NCBI GenBank assembly: GCA_963842505.1
Contig: CAWJGZ010000001.1
Coordinates: forward strand, 2,232,001 to 2,296,000
DNA length: 64,000 nt
From: PALSA-129 sp963842505
Lineage (GTDB): Bacteria; Acidobacteriota; Terriglobia; Bryobacterales; Bryobacteraceae
Direction of reading: 5' to 3'
Below are positions 50,681 through 58,529 of the stretch, piece by piece. Position 1 is the first letter of the stretch. Each line of letters begins with the position of its first letter. The notes beneath the pieces were generated by a model. It did not search any database and was not told the DNA's origin. It saw only the letters and a program-made list of their open reading frames with translations. The translations under genes were made by a program, and so were the position numbers.

Positions 50681-51523
50681 GTGATCCGGAACTTTGACGA
50701 ACTGTTACAGGCGGCAAAACAGACCATGGGCAGCGGGGCTTGCCGCACGGTGCTGTTGGTAGGGCCGGTGAACGAGGAAACGGCCGCAGCGATCCGCCGG
50801 GCGCGCGAAGCGCTGGGGTTGGAATTCCTGTACGCGGGTGTGGACGAGGCGGTTGAAGTGCTGGCGCGCGGCGCGGCGGGAATCCTCATGAAGGGCGGGG
50901 TGGATACGGCCACCCTGATCAAAATGGCGTTGAAGCCGGAGAGCGGGTTGAGGACCGGACGGCTGCTGAGCGACGTGTTTGTTTTCGAGTACGCGGCGCG
51001 GCCGGAGTATCGGCTGGTGATGATCACCGACGGCGGACTGAATATCGCTCCGGACCTGGAGGCCAAGATTCAGTTGATCCAGAACGCCGTGGCCGTGGAG
51101 CACGCGCTGGGGAACGCGAATCCGAAAGTGGCGGTGCTTGCGGCCTCGGAGTTCGTGCAGCCGAACATGCCGGCAAGCGTGGACGCGGCGGCGCTGGCGC
51201 AGATGAATGCACGAGGGCAGATACAGGGTTGCGTGGTGGACGGGCCGCTGGCGCTGGACAATGCGCTCGAGATGCACGCGGCGGGCGAGAAGGGCATCCG
51301 GTCGACGGTGGCGGGCGCGGCGGAGATCCTGCTATGCCCGACGATTGAATGCGCCAACATGCTGGCGAAATCGACGACCTACATCGGGAACGCGCGGCTG
51401 GCACATGTGATTGTGGGTGCGAGGATTCCGATCCTGATTCCGTCGCGGGCGGACAAGAGCGACGCGAAGCTGCTCTCTTTGGCCCTCGGGATGATGATGG
51501 CGGCCAGCCCGGCTGGCAAGTGA
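50681..51523 (+). CDS. ptb: Phosphate butyryltransferase (phosphotransacylase family)
   Basis: Ptb exchanges CoA for phosphate on butyryl-type acyl groups. The 280-residue protein has the family blocks LVGPVNEETAAAIRRARE, GAAGILMKGGVDTATLIK, ITDGGLNIAPDLEAK, VAVLAASEFVQPNMPAS, VVDGPLALDNAL and CPTIECANMLAKSTTYIG. It starts at the GTG at 50681, four bases after buk. The order buk-ptb is the reverse of the clostridial ptb-buk. Substrate specificity is inferred from family and context. Confidence 0.88.
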   Translation: MIRNFDELLQAAKQTMGSGACRTVLLVGPVNEETAAAIRRAREALGLEFLYAGVDEAVEVLARGAAGILMKGGVDTATLIKMALKPESGLRTGRLLSDVFVFEYAARPEYRLVMITDGGLNIAPDLEAKIQLIQNAVAVEHALGNANPKVAVLAASEFVQPNMPASVDAAALAQMNARGQIQGCVVDGPLALDNALEMHAAGEKGIRSTVAGAAEILLCPTIECANMLAKSTTYIGNARLAHVIVGARIPILIPSRADKSDAKLLSLALGMMMAASPAGK

Positions 51524-51614
51524 ATTGCAGCTACAGGGACCCAGAGCAGTACACGGGAACTATTTAACAATTCAAGAGACGCGATTGGGTGCATTGGCGC
51601 TCAGGTAGGGGCAT

Positions 51615-52070
51615 ATGACTCTAGAAGAAATACTCCGTACGCACGAATTTGCGCGGGGGCTGACAGACTCGCAGGTCGCCACTTTGGCGGGGATCGCCGA
51701 AGAAGTGACCTTTGAGGACAACGAGGTGATTCTGGAGGCGGCGCAGCGGTCCACTTCCTTCTATTTGGTGACCGCGGGGAGCGTCGCGGTGGAATTGCGG
51801 ACGGCCACCTACGTGGTGTGCGTGGAAGCGCTCGGGCGGGGGCAACTGTTTGGCTGGTCGGCGTTGCTGGACCATCAGGACACACTGTTCCAGGTGCGGG
51901 CGCGGGAGCGCACGAAAGCGCTGCGGTTGGATGGCGTGCGCCTGAAAGCGGCGTGCCAAGCGGACAGCCAGTTGGGGAACGAAGTGCGGCAGCGGGCGCT
52001 ACAGGTGGTGGCGGGGCGCGTGCGGGCGACGGAAATCCGGTTTGCGGAGATGTGCGGGGTGCGGGTCTAA
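51615..52070 (+). CDS. Cyclic-nucleotide-binding-domain protein
   Basis: The 151-residue protein is a stand-alone cNMP-binding domain (MTLEEILRTHEFARGLTD, then DNEVILEAAQRSTSFYLVTAGSVAVEL, LGRGQLFGWSALLD). There is no DNA-binding helix-turn-helix after it. It lies 90 bases downstream of ptb and could sense cAMP, perhaps made by the FHA-cyclase of 30.2 kb; that link is speculative. GTG-rich surroundings but the ATG at 51615 is the best start. Confidence 0.82.
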   Translation: MTLEEILRTHEFARGLTDSQVATLAGIAEEVTFEDNEVILEAAQRSTSFYLVTAGSVAVELRTATYVVCVEALGRGQLFGWSALLDHQDTLFQVRARERTKALRLDGVRLKAACQADSQLGNEVRQRALQVVAGRVRATEIRFAEMCGVRV

Positions 52071-52460
52071 ACTCGATGCTGTCCACTTAAGGCGGCGTCG
52101 GGGGTGGGACATCCATGATAAGGACTTGTCAAGGGAAAACGCAGCTCTCCCTGCACTTGACGGGAGGGTTTCCTGAAGCGCGACAGCCGATGGGTTGACG
52201 GTTGCTCTGATTTGTCGTTTTGGATCCGTTGGGGATTGGGCCAACGCATCAGCGTGACCAGACATCCATTTGCGGGAACAGCATAGAGCCGTCCACGAAG
52301 ATTGAATCTGAGTGAAACCGGCCGGCCTCGAAACAGACGAAGTGGCACATCGGGAGGAAGACCTCTGTCGTGCAGTCCTACCTAGGCGAGGAACGGCCGG
52401 CGGATCGCTGACAAATCGGTGCGCGGAAGGACAGCTCCCGGCGTAGGAGAAGTCCCAAGG
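52071..52460. other. Intergenic stretch before the IS110 element
   Basis: About 390 bases without a supported gene. The frame antisense to the cNMP gene is noise. The sequence contains repeated GGACAT/GACAT-type words but no stem-loop of note before 52461. Confidence 0.35.
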
Positions 52461-52599
52461 CCCCCCTTTCCCTCTTCTCAGCAGGTTTTCTTGGGAACAG
52501 GAGCCGGTGGTCAAGGGCGCGCCGTACTTTGGCGCGGCGGAGCGAACCCTGGACCACCGGCTCCTGTTCCCTATAATCGACGGTGCAGGGAAAGGGGGG
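52461..52599. ncRNA. Nested palindromic region, candidate bridge RNA of IS110
   Basis: The outer arms CCCCCCTTTCCCT / AGGGAAAGGGGGG (52461-52473 / 52587-52599) enclose loops of 19 and 15 bases. Inside lies a perfect 20-bp pair GGGAACAGGAGCCGGTGGTC (52493-52512) with its complement at 52552-52571, and within it a further hairpin of CGCGCC/GGCGCG. Long stems broken by single-stranded loops resemble the target and donor loops of IS110 guide RNAs. The region lies 28 bases 3' of the transposase stop. Strand is unresolved. Confidence 0.4.
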
Positions 52600-52627
52600 C
52601 GGACCGTGAACCCCGGGTTTCGGGTTT

Positions 52628-53680
52628 TTAGGCCGCGGTTTCCACCTCCTGTGCTACGGTTGCCGGAGTGCGGATTTGGAACGGTTTTCCGGATTTGTCC
52701 ACCGCCAGCAGATAGGCCACCAGCTTGCGTGCCACCGCCAGGGTCGCCCGATTGCGGTGGCCGCGCTGGGCTTCCCGCTCGTGGATCGCTGCCAGTTGCG
52801 GGTTCCACCGCGGTGCCAACTTTGCCGCCTCGATCAGCACCGTTTGCAAGTGAGCGTTGCGCTGCTTCGAGATCGGCCCCCGCTGTTGCTTGTCGGCCGA
52901 TGAGTCCAACGCAGAAGTCAGCCCGCAATAACTCACCGCATCGCCAATCGAATGGAACCGCAGCGGGTCGCAGATTTCCAACGCCCAAGTCAGCGCCGTC
53001 ACCTCGCCCACTCCGCCTATGCTCTGCAGCAGCTTCGCCCGTTTGGTCAGCAGAGGCTCTTTTTGCAGCCGCTCCAGCAGTTGCCGCTGCGTCGTCTCGA
53101 ACATTTCCAGCGCACCCCGACTCAGCCGCAGCATATCCTTCACCGATCCTGGTACCTCTTCCAACTGGCCCATCAACTCGCTGAAATATTTCTTCCCGTG
53201 CAGTCGCTTCTTGCTGTACTCCGCACCCACCTCCATGAGCAGCCCGCTCATCTTGTTCTTCATGCGCACCGCCTGCGCCACCACCACGCTGCGGTAGCGC
53301 AGCATCCGCCGTAGTTCGCGGATTTCCGGCGGTGCCACGTAGCACGCTGGCAACAGATTGCAGCGCACCAGGTCCGCGATTTTCCGCGCATCCAGCTTGT
53401 CGTTCTTCTTCTTGGCCGCCCCGATGGCTTTCATCATTGCTGGGTGCCCCATCTGCAGTTCGGCCGCAAACGGCTTCAGCACATCGTAAATCCAGCCGCT
53501 GAACAGCGTGGCTTCCATCGCTCCGTGCCATGCCTCTGTGCGCTTCTGCGCCCACTCCTTCAACACCTGGCGCGTGGCCCGCAGCCTGCCCTCCTCGACG
53601 ATCGCCCCGTCGGCAGTCTTCACGCAGTAGCTGACGGTTTTCTTGTGTACATCGAATCCGATATAGTGGTTGACGTTCAT
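52628..53680 (-). CDS. IS110-family transposase
   Basis: The 350-residue recombinase has the N-terminal RuvC-like DEDD domain: D10 in IGFDVHKKT, E56 in AMEATL, and D94/D97 in KNDKLDARKIADLV. A coiled-coil-like middle follows. The C-terminal serine-containing Tnp domain has SIGGVGEVTALTWALEI, DAVSYCGL and DSSADKQQRGPISKQRNAHLQTVLIEAAK. Length and both active sites look intact. The Shine-Dalgarno AGGAGA is inside a stem formed with the sequence 60 bases upstream, so translation may be throttled. Confidence 0.93.
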   Translation of the reverse strand: MNVNHYIGFDVHKKTVSYCVKTADGAIVEEGRLRATRQVLKEWAQKRTEAWHGAMEATLFSGWIYDVLKPFAAELQMGHPAMMKAIGAAKKKNDKLDARKIADLVRCNLLPACYVAPPEIRELRRMLRYRSVVVAQAVRMKNKMSGLLMEVGAEYSKKRLHGKKYFSELMGQLEEVPGSVKDMLRLSRGALEMFETTQRQLLERLQKEPLLTKRAKLLQSIGGVGEVTALTWALEICDPLRFHSIGDAVSYCGLTSALDSSADKQQRGPISKQRNAHLQTVLIEAAKLAPRWNPQLAAIHEREAQRGHRNRATLAVARKLVAYLLAVDKSGKPFQIRTPATVAQEVETAA

Positions 53681-53681
53681 T

Positions 53682-53754
53682 GGGTTCTCCTGATTGAGGT
53701 TTCTGAGCCGGCTCTGCTAAGCCGGTCTCGGCATTGTACCCTTCAGGAGAACCC
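53682..53754 (-). promoter_or_regulatory. Hairpin that buries the IS110 transposase ribosome binding site
   Basis: GGGTTCTCCTGA (53682-53693) pairs perfectly with TCAGGAGAACCC (53743-53754) on the other arm. On the minus strand the second arm contains AGGAGA just before the ATG at 53680. An inner CCGGC/GCCGG stem lies between. This can repress translation of read-through transcripts, or be part of the guide RNA. Confidence 0.55.
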
Positions 53755-53853
53755 TTCTTCATCTGCGCCCTTATACATTCAAACAGACGATCGATATAGT
53801 CGTCTGTCAAGCGCCCTCTTCAGACTGAGCATCACAGGGTCGAAAAAGCGGGG

Positions 53854-53890
53854 CGCCGGCTGGAAAGCCGGCGTTGCGGGCCGGAGGCCC
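53854..53890. repeat. REP-like palindrome split by the IS4-type element (left part)
   Basis: CGCCGGCTGGAAAGCCGGCG followed by TTGCGGGCCGGAGGCCC. The rest of the unit (GCTCCAC) lies at 55484-55490, beyond the IS and the repeated 13-bp GGGCCGGAGGCCC. The uninterrupted form is like 46304-46361. Confidence 0.75.
53878..53890 (+). repeat. Target-site duplication, left copy
   Basis: GGGCCGGAGGCCC directly precedes the left tip (53891). The identical 13 bases follow the right tip at 55471-55483, the size range expected for the IS4 group. Confidence 0.8.
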
Positions 53891-53944
53891 ATAAGCGCTA
53901 AGATAATGATTGACCCGAATCGCGACTGGGGTTAAGCTCAGTTC

Positions 53945-55211
53945 ATGACAGCCATGCGCGAAGACTGGCAAGTGCTGCTTGGTTTGTTTCCGGCCGATTG
54001 GGTGGAGTTGGCCAGGAGCACGGGTGCCGTGACGCGCCTGCGCGGATTCGAGTCGTTGAACGACCTGTTGCGCACGTTACTGCTACATGTGGGCTGCGGC
54101 TGGTCGTTGCGGGAGACGGCGGTGCACGCGAAATTGGCAGGCATCGCCAATGTGTCCGACGTGACGCTGTTGAACCGACTGCGGCAGGCAGAGGATTGGC
54201 TGCGGCAGATGTGTCAGCAGTTGTGGCAGGACAACGGAGTGAATCTGGAGCCGGCACTCAAGGGACGACCGGTTCGCTTGTTGGATGCGACCGTGGTGAA
54301 GGAACCAGGCAAGACCGGGGGACAGTGGCGCATCCACTACAGCCTGCGATTGCCGAGTTTGGAGTGTGATCATTTCGAACTGACGGCGATGCGGGGCAAG
54401 AATGCGGGAGAGAGATTCGGACGCTTTGCATTTCAGCGCGGCGAAGTGGTGATGGGCGACGCCGGCTACAGCCACGCGCCCGGTGTCGCGGCGGTGGTCG
54501 GACAGGGCGCCGATGTTTGCGTGCGTCTGAATCCCACTTCCTTGCCGCTGCTGAATGAGCGAGGACACCCCTTTCCGCTACACAAGAAGTTGAAGACGTT
54601 GCAACAAGCTGGAACCATGGCGGAGTGGCGGGTATGGGCATGGTCGGGAGAACGCAAGATCCCCGGACGCCTGTGCGTGGTTCGCAAGAGCGAAGCGGCG
54701 GTGCAGAAAGCGCAACGCAGGCTCACGCGCAAGCAGCAACAAGGCAAGAGCAAGGCTACGCCGGAAACACGAGAGCAGGCTTGCTATATCTTAGTGTTCA
54801 CGACGTTGCCGAATCAGGTCGCCACCACGCGACAAGTCCTGGAATGCTATCGGCTTCGCTGGCAGATCGAGTTGACCTTCAAGCGTTTGAAGTCCATCGT
54901 TCAATTGGGTCACGTTCCCAAACAGGATGACCAGAGCAGCCGCGCCTGGTTGTATGGAAAGTTGTTGGTGGCGCTGCTGAGCCAGAAGCTCGCCCGCGTC
55001 GGGAGCGCTATCTCCCCCTGGGGCTACTACCTGCCCGAATCCGCCGATTCGCAGTCGGTGGCGTGAATTCCAATTTGCCTTCCATCGGGTAATCGGCGCG
55101 ATCCAGCCCTCTATCGAACTACAGTTGGTTCTGGCCCGCTGGAATCAAATCGCTGCCGCGCTAGGCGAACGAAACCGTAAACGGAAGCCGCAACTCTCAC
55201 AACTGAGGTGA
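53945..55211 (+). pseudogene. IS4-family transposase, frameshifted near the 3' end
   Basis: The first 373 codons end at TGA 55066 and contain the full catalytic core: D in RLLDATVVKE, D in VVMGDAGYSH, and the YREK box YRLRWQIELTFKRLK. Shifting frame by one base near 55057 gives WREFQFAFHRVIGAIQPSIE and continues to RKRKPQLSQLR with a stop at 55209-55211, which looks like the lost C-terminus (about 48 residues). One extra base in the run TCGGTGG would explain it. The truncated protein may still be active because the active site is intact, but I call the gene frameshifted. Confidence 0.75.
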
Positions 55212-55217
55212 AACCTT

Positions 55218-55439
55218 ATGCCACCCACGCCTGTTCAATCTGCAGCGCTCGCTACCGTTGCCTATGAAGCCGGCGGCGGGCTCCTTCGATTGCAGTTCCA
55301 CGATCAGACCATCTACCAATTCTCTCGAGTTCCCGCCGCGGTGCACGAGGCGCTGCTCCGCGCGCCGTCGAAAGGCGACTACTTCAACCGCGCCATTCGC
55401 GGACAGTTCCCCTATGTCCTCGGACCGGACTCCCTATAG
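55218..55439 (+). CDS. KTSC-domain protein, passenger in the IS4-type element
   Basis: The 73-residue protein has the KTSC pattern TVAYEAGGGLLRLQFHDQTIYQFSRVPAAVHEALLRAPSKG and DYFNRAIRGQFPY, with the central YxF motif (YQF). KTSC domains occur alone or at the end of lysyl-tRNA synthetases; their role is unknown. The gene is inside the element, between the transposase and the right inverted repeat, and so travels with it. Confidence 0.8.
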   Translation: MPPTPVQSAALATVAYEAGGGLLRLQFHDQTIYQFSRVPAAVHEALLRAPSKGDYFNRAIRGQFPYVLGPDSL

Positions 55440-55470
55440 CCAAAAACTTGTTTCTTATCTTAGCGCTTAT

Positions 55471-55483
55471 GGGCCGGAGGCCC
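55471..55483 (+). repeat. Target-site duplication, right copy
   Basis: Second copy of GGGCCGGAGGCCC, directly after the right tip at 55470. The REP-like unit continues with GCTCCAC. Confidence 0.8.
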
Positions 55484-55581
55484 GCTCCACGAGCAGCGAG
55501 GCTCGGCGCACTCTTTCATGAAATTTCGCGGGCCGACGGCCCTCTGCAACAGGCCACGAAAGGCGATGGCCTGTCCCACTC

Positions 55582-56652
55582 TTATGGCGCCGGATGCAGG
55601 AGCAGTTTCTGGGCGCGCCAATTGAGGAGTTCGGCGACGTAGATCTCATTTTCGGACGGGCATGCCATCTCGTGAATCCAGCCGAATTGCTTGAGTTGGC
55701 GGCCGCTGCGGCCGAGAACCCCCAGCACTTTGCCATCGAGCGAGAGCTTGTAGACGCGGCCCGGGAATGCGTCGGCGCTGTAGAGGTACTGGGTGGGTCC
55801 GGGTGTAATGCAGATGGCCCAGGGCGCGCCGTTCTGCGCCGCCGCGGCTTCCGGGCTGGGCTGGTTGCCCATCCACGGGTGAGCGTCCGGCGGGATGGGC
55901 ACGTCGATGCGGATCTCGCGCAGAAAGTTGCCGTCGCCATCGAAGACCTGGATGCGCCGGTTGCCGCGATCCGCCACATAGATGTTCCCGCGAGCGTCGG
56001 ATGCAATGCTATGGGGCGTGTTGAACTGCCCGGGTTGGGTCCCGCGATCGCCCCACTGCTTCACCCAGTCTCCGTTCCTGTCGTACTTGGCGATGCGCGA
56101 GTTGATGTAGCCGTCGCTGAAAAAGATGTTGCCCCGCGGGTCCCAGGTGACATCGGTGGGTTGCCGAAATTGACCATTCACGGCGGGCCGGGGCGGAGTG
56201 ACGTGAGTCCACGGGCCGGCGGCGTCATCCGAAGCTTCTTTTTTACGGCCGAACACCATTTCCACGCGGCCTTCGGGATTAAACTCAACGATCATGTCCG
56301 AGCCTTTATCGATGGCCCAGATGTTATCGTCCTTGTCCACCCGCACGGCGTGCGCAAACGACCAGGCATACAGATTCTTGCCGATTTCGCGCAGAAACCC
56401 GCCGTCCGGACCGAACTCCAGCAACTGGGCGGCCGCCGCGCCGTAGGCGGGCCCGGTGGTGGAACCGCGCGAGAAGACGAAGATATGTTTCTTCGAATTG
56501 ACGGCGATGCCAGAGACCTCACCGAGATACAAGTCCGCCGGGAGCTTCAGGAAATTGGGGACGGATTCGTAGGGAATCTCGGGCACTGGCGCAGGCTGGG
56601 CGAAAAGGGCGGCGCCGGACCATGCCAGGATTACAAATAAGGAACTCTTCAA
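55582..56652 (-). CDS. Exported six-bladed beta-propeller (PAL/NHL-like) protein
   Basis: The protein has an export signal (LKSSLFVILAWSGAALFAQ) and NHL-like blades: FAHAVRVDKDDNIWAIDKGSDMIVEFNPEGRV, QFRQPTDVTWDPRGNIFFSDGYINSRIAKYDRNG and NTPHSIASDARGNIYVADRGNRRIQVF. This arrangement is typical of the peptidyl-alpha-hydroxyglycine-lyase-like propellers. I place the start at the TTG at 56652 because GGGAGG precedes it by five bases; the longer ATG frame to 56754 has no such site. Monocistronic. Role unknown. Confidence 0.82.
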   Translation of the reverse strand: MKSSLFVILAWSGAALFAQPAPVPEIPYESVPNFLKLPADLYLGEVSGIAVNSKKHIFVFSRGSTTGPAYGAAAAQLLEFGPDGGFLREIGKNLYAWSFAHAVRVDKDDNIWAIDKGSDMIVEFNPEGRVEMVFGRKKEASDDAAGPWTHVTPPRPAVNGQFRQPTDVTWDPRGNIFFSDGYINSRIAKYDRNGDWVKQWGDRGTQPGQFNTPHSIASDARGNIYVADRGNRRIQVFDGDGNFLREIRIDVPIPPDAHPWMGNQPSPEAAAAQNGAPWAICITPGPTQYLYSADAFPGRVYKLSLDGKVLGVLGRSGRQLKQFGWIHEMACPSENEIYVAELLNWRAQKLLLHPAP

Positions 56653-56761
56653 GCGAACCTCCCAGGGAGTCGATTTAACGGCCGCGATCAGTATACACCG
56701 CGCGGGGCCTGTCCAGTTTTGACAGCGCTCAGGTTTGACCACTTGCGCGCGCATGGCCGGG

Positions 56762-56942
56762 TGTATACTGGGAGCCGCAACTAGAAGTCCTGGCCAGCAG
56801 GTCGTAGCAGCCGGGGTAGAGCGGGGTTTCGCTCAGTGACGCCCCCGCCAGGGAATCCTTCACAAACTGGGTCACACGTCGTCGGGAATCACGGGAATTC
56901 GGGAATCACCGGAACGAAAATGCGCTTCCTGGGGGAGCACAC
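56762..56942 (+). promoter_or_regulatory. Structured leader of the radical SAM gene
   Basis: A TATACT box (56764-56769) is followed by nested stems: CCTGG (56789-56793) with CCAGG (56848-56852), GGGG (56813-56816) with CCCC, and GAGCG/CGCTC (56819-56823/56830-56834). A tandem GGGAATCAC repeat lies at ~56884-56910. The ~170-base leader is long for this genome. It lacks the conserved boxes of a cobalamin riboswitch; family unknown. Confidence 0.35.
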
Positions 56943-58493
56943 GTGAGAAAACTGCGTATCGGGATCATCGATATCGTGTCCAAGGGCCCAACCAAGGCTC
57001 TGTATGCGCGCGTTATGAATGCCAGCCTTGCCAGTATCATGCCGCAAGTGATTGGCGTCTGGTGCAAAGAGGAGGGCCATGAAGTTACCTTCGTTTGCTA
57101 CACGGGTTTTGAAGACCTGCTGACGGAGTTACCGGACAACGTCGACGTGGTTTTCATCGGCGCGTTCACCGAAGCCGCACACACGGCATACGCCCTGAGT
57201 CAGCTCTTCCGCGGGAGGGGTGCGATCACGGTGATCGGAGGGCCTCACGCCCGATGCTATCCGGAAGACTCGGCAAGGTACTTCGACTATGTGCTGGGCT
57301 TTACAGATAAGGACACGCTGCGCGCCGTTCTGCATGACCGCTCGCGATACCGGCCGATGGGCGTCCACATGGCGGCCATGCAACAGCCGAGAACATTGCC
57401 AGGGGTACGCGAACGCTGGCAGTTTATCGATGGGACGCTCAAGAAAGCGCCGCTGCTGAAGATGGTTCCCATGCTGGGCAGCCTGGGCTGCCCATATACT
57501 TGCCCCTTTTGTATCGATGCGACGGTGCCCTACCAGCGGATGGATTTCGACGCGCTCCGCGAGGATCTGCGCTTCCTGCGAAAGAAGTTCAGGCGGCCGC
57601 TGGTAGCCTGGCACGATCCAAATTTCGGAGTCCGGTTCGACGACTACCTGGACATGATCGAAGACGCCGTGCCGCCAGGCAGCATTGACTTTGTCGCGGA
57701 GAGCAGTTTGTCGCTGCTTTCGGAGCCGCATCTCAAGCGGCTCAAACGCAACGGATTCAAAGGCGTCTTACCCGGCGTTGAATCATGGTTCGCGCTGGGC
57801 GATAAGTCGAAAACCGGAGCAAGGCTGGGGATGGAGAAAGTCCGCCAGGTATCCGAGCACGTCAATCTGATTCTTAAGTATATACCGTACATACAAACTA
57901 ACTTTGTGTTGGGGCTGGATTCCGACGAAGGGCCGGAGCCATTTGAACTTACTAAGAGGTTTCTGGATATGACTCCGGGGGCTTTCCCGGGCTATTCGCT
58001 GCTTTCGGCTTTCGGCCGGGCCGCGCCGCTCAACCTGGATTACCAGCGCGACAACCGCGTGCTGCCCTTCCCGTTCCACTTCCTGAACAACAACGGGGCC
58101 ATGAACGTTAAGCCGAAAAACTATTCGTGGCAGAACTTCTACGACCATGTCATCGATTTGACCGAGTATTCCTTTTCGGGGCGCGCCATCTTTCAGCGCT
58201 TCCTGGCGACGCAAGGGGTAACCGCGCGTTGGATGAACGTGGTGCGCGCGGTTTCAACGGAAGGTTTCGGAAGGGTCAAATACTACCAGGAGATTCGGAA
58301 CCGGCTGGACAGCGACCCGCAATTCCTTCCTTACTTTGAGAATTGCAGCAGCGAACTTCCGCAGTTCTACGTGGACCAGATGCGGAAGGATTTGGGGCCG
58401 TTGTGGGAATGGCTGCCGGAGGGGGGTCTGGAGCACGACCCCAACGCCTACCTGAAGGGCGAGCAGTCGCGAGCCACGGTGGCGATCGCCTAG
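56943..58493 (+). CDS. B12-binding-domain radical SAM protein
   Basis: The 516-residue protein has an N-terminal Rossmann-like cobalamin-binding-type domain (RIGIIDIVSKGPTKALYARVM...VDVVFIGAFTEAAHTAYALS). Its radical SAM core has LGSLGCPYTCPFC, the CxxxCxxC cluster motif, and later GFKGVLPGVESW. It starts at the GTG at 56943 behind GGGGGAG. The C-terminal third (HFLNNNGAMNVKPKNYSWQNFYDHV) is specific to this subgroup. The reaction is unknown; such enzymes methylate or rearrange unactivated carbons. Monocistronic, with a structured leader. Confidence 0.87.
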   Translation: MRKLRIGIIDIVSKGPTKALYARVMNASLASIMPQVIGVWCKEEGHEVTFVCYTGFEDLLTELPDNVDVVFIGAFTEAAHTAYALSQLFRGRGAITVIGGPHARCYPEDSARYFDYVLGFTDKDTLRAVLHDRSRYRPMGVHMAAMQQPRTLPGVRERWQFIDGTLKKAPLLKMVPMLGSLGCPYTCPFCIDATVPYQRMDFDALREDLRFLRKKFRRPLVAWHDPNFGVRFDDYLDMIEDAVPPGSIDFVAESSLSLLSEPHLKRLKRNGFKGVLPGVESWFALGDKSKTGARLGMEKVRQVSEHVNLILKYIPYIQTNFVLGLDSDEGPEPFELTKRFLDMTPGAFPGYSLLSAFGRAAPLNLDYQRDNRVLPFPFHFLNNNGAMNVKPKNYSWQNFYDHVIDLTEYSFSGRAIFQRFLATQGVTARWMNVVRAVSTEGFGRVKYYQEIRNRLDSDPQFLPYFENCSSELPQFYVDQMRKDLGPLWEWLPEGGLEHDPNAYLKGEQSRATVAIA

Positions 58494-58529
58494 ATCAGAG
58501 AAAGACGGCACAGTTTGCGCCGTTGCGGG

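Larger units (their letters stand above)
52461..53754 (-). mobile_element. IS110-family element
   Basis: The element comprises an IS110 transposase (52628-53680, minus strand) and structured non-coding ends: nested inverted repeats at 52461-52599 beyond the 3' end and a 12-bp stem at 53682-53754 before the start. IS110 elements lack ordinary terminal repeats and use a guide (bridge) RNA, so the exact ends cannot be fixed from the sequence. The limits given are the outermost structured bases. Confidence 0.65.
53891..55470 (+). mobile_element. IS4-family element with a KTSC-domain passenger gene
   Basis: The 1580-bp element has 16-bp perfect terminal inverted repeats ATAAGCGCTAAGATAA (53891-53906 and, inverted, 55455-55470). 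Identical 13-bp sequences flank it. It carries a frameshifted transposase gene (53945-55211) and, before the right end, a small KTSC-domain gene (55218-55439). The exact ends and identical flanks point to recent insertion. The insertion site is a REP-like palindrome. Confidence 0.88.

Noticed and set aside
56762..56942. Cobalamin riboswitch before the B12-binding radical SAM gene
   Set aside because: The conserved B12 box and flanking core are not present; only generic stems are seen.
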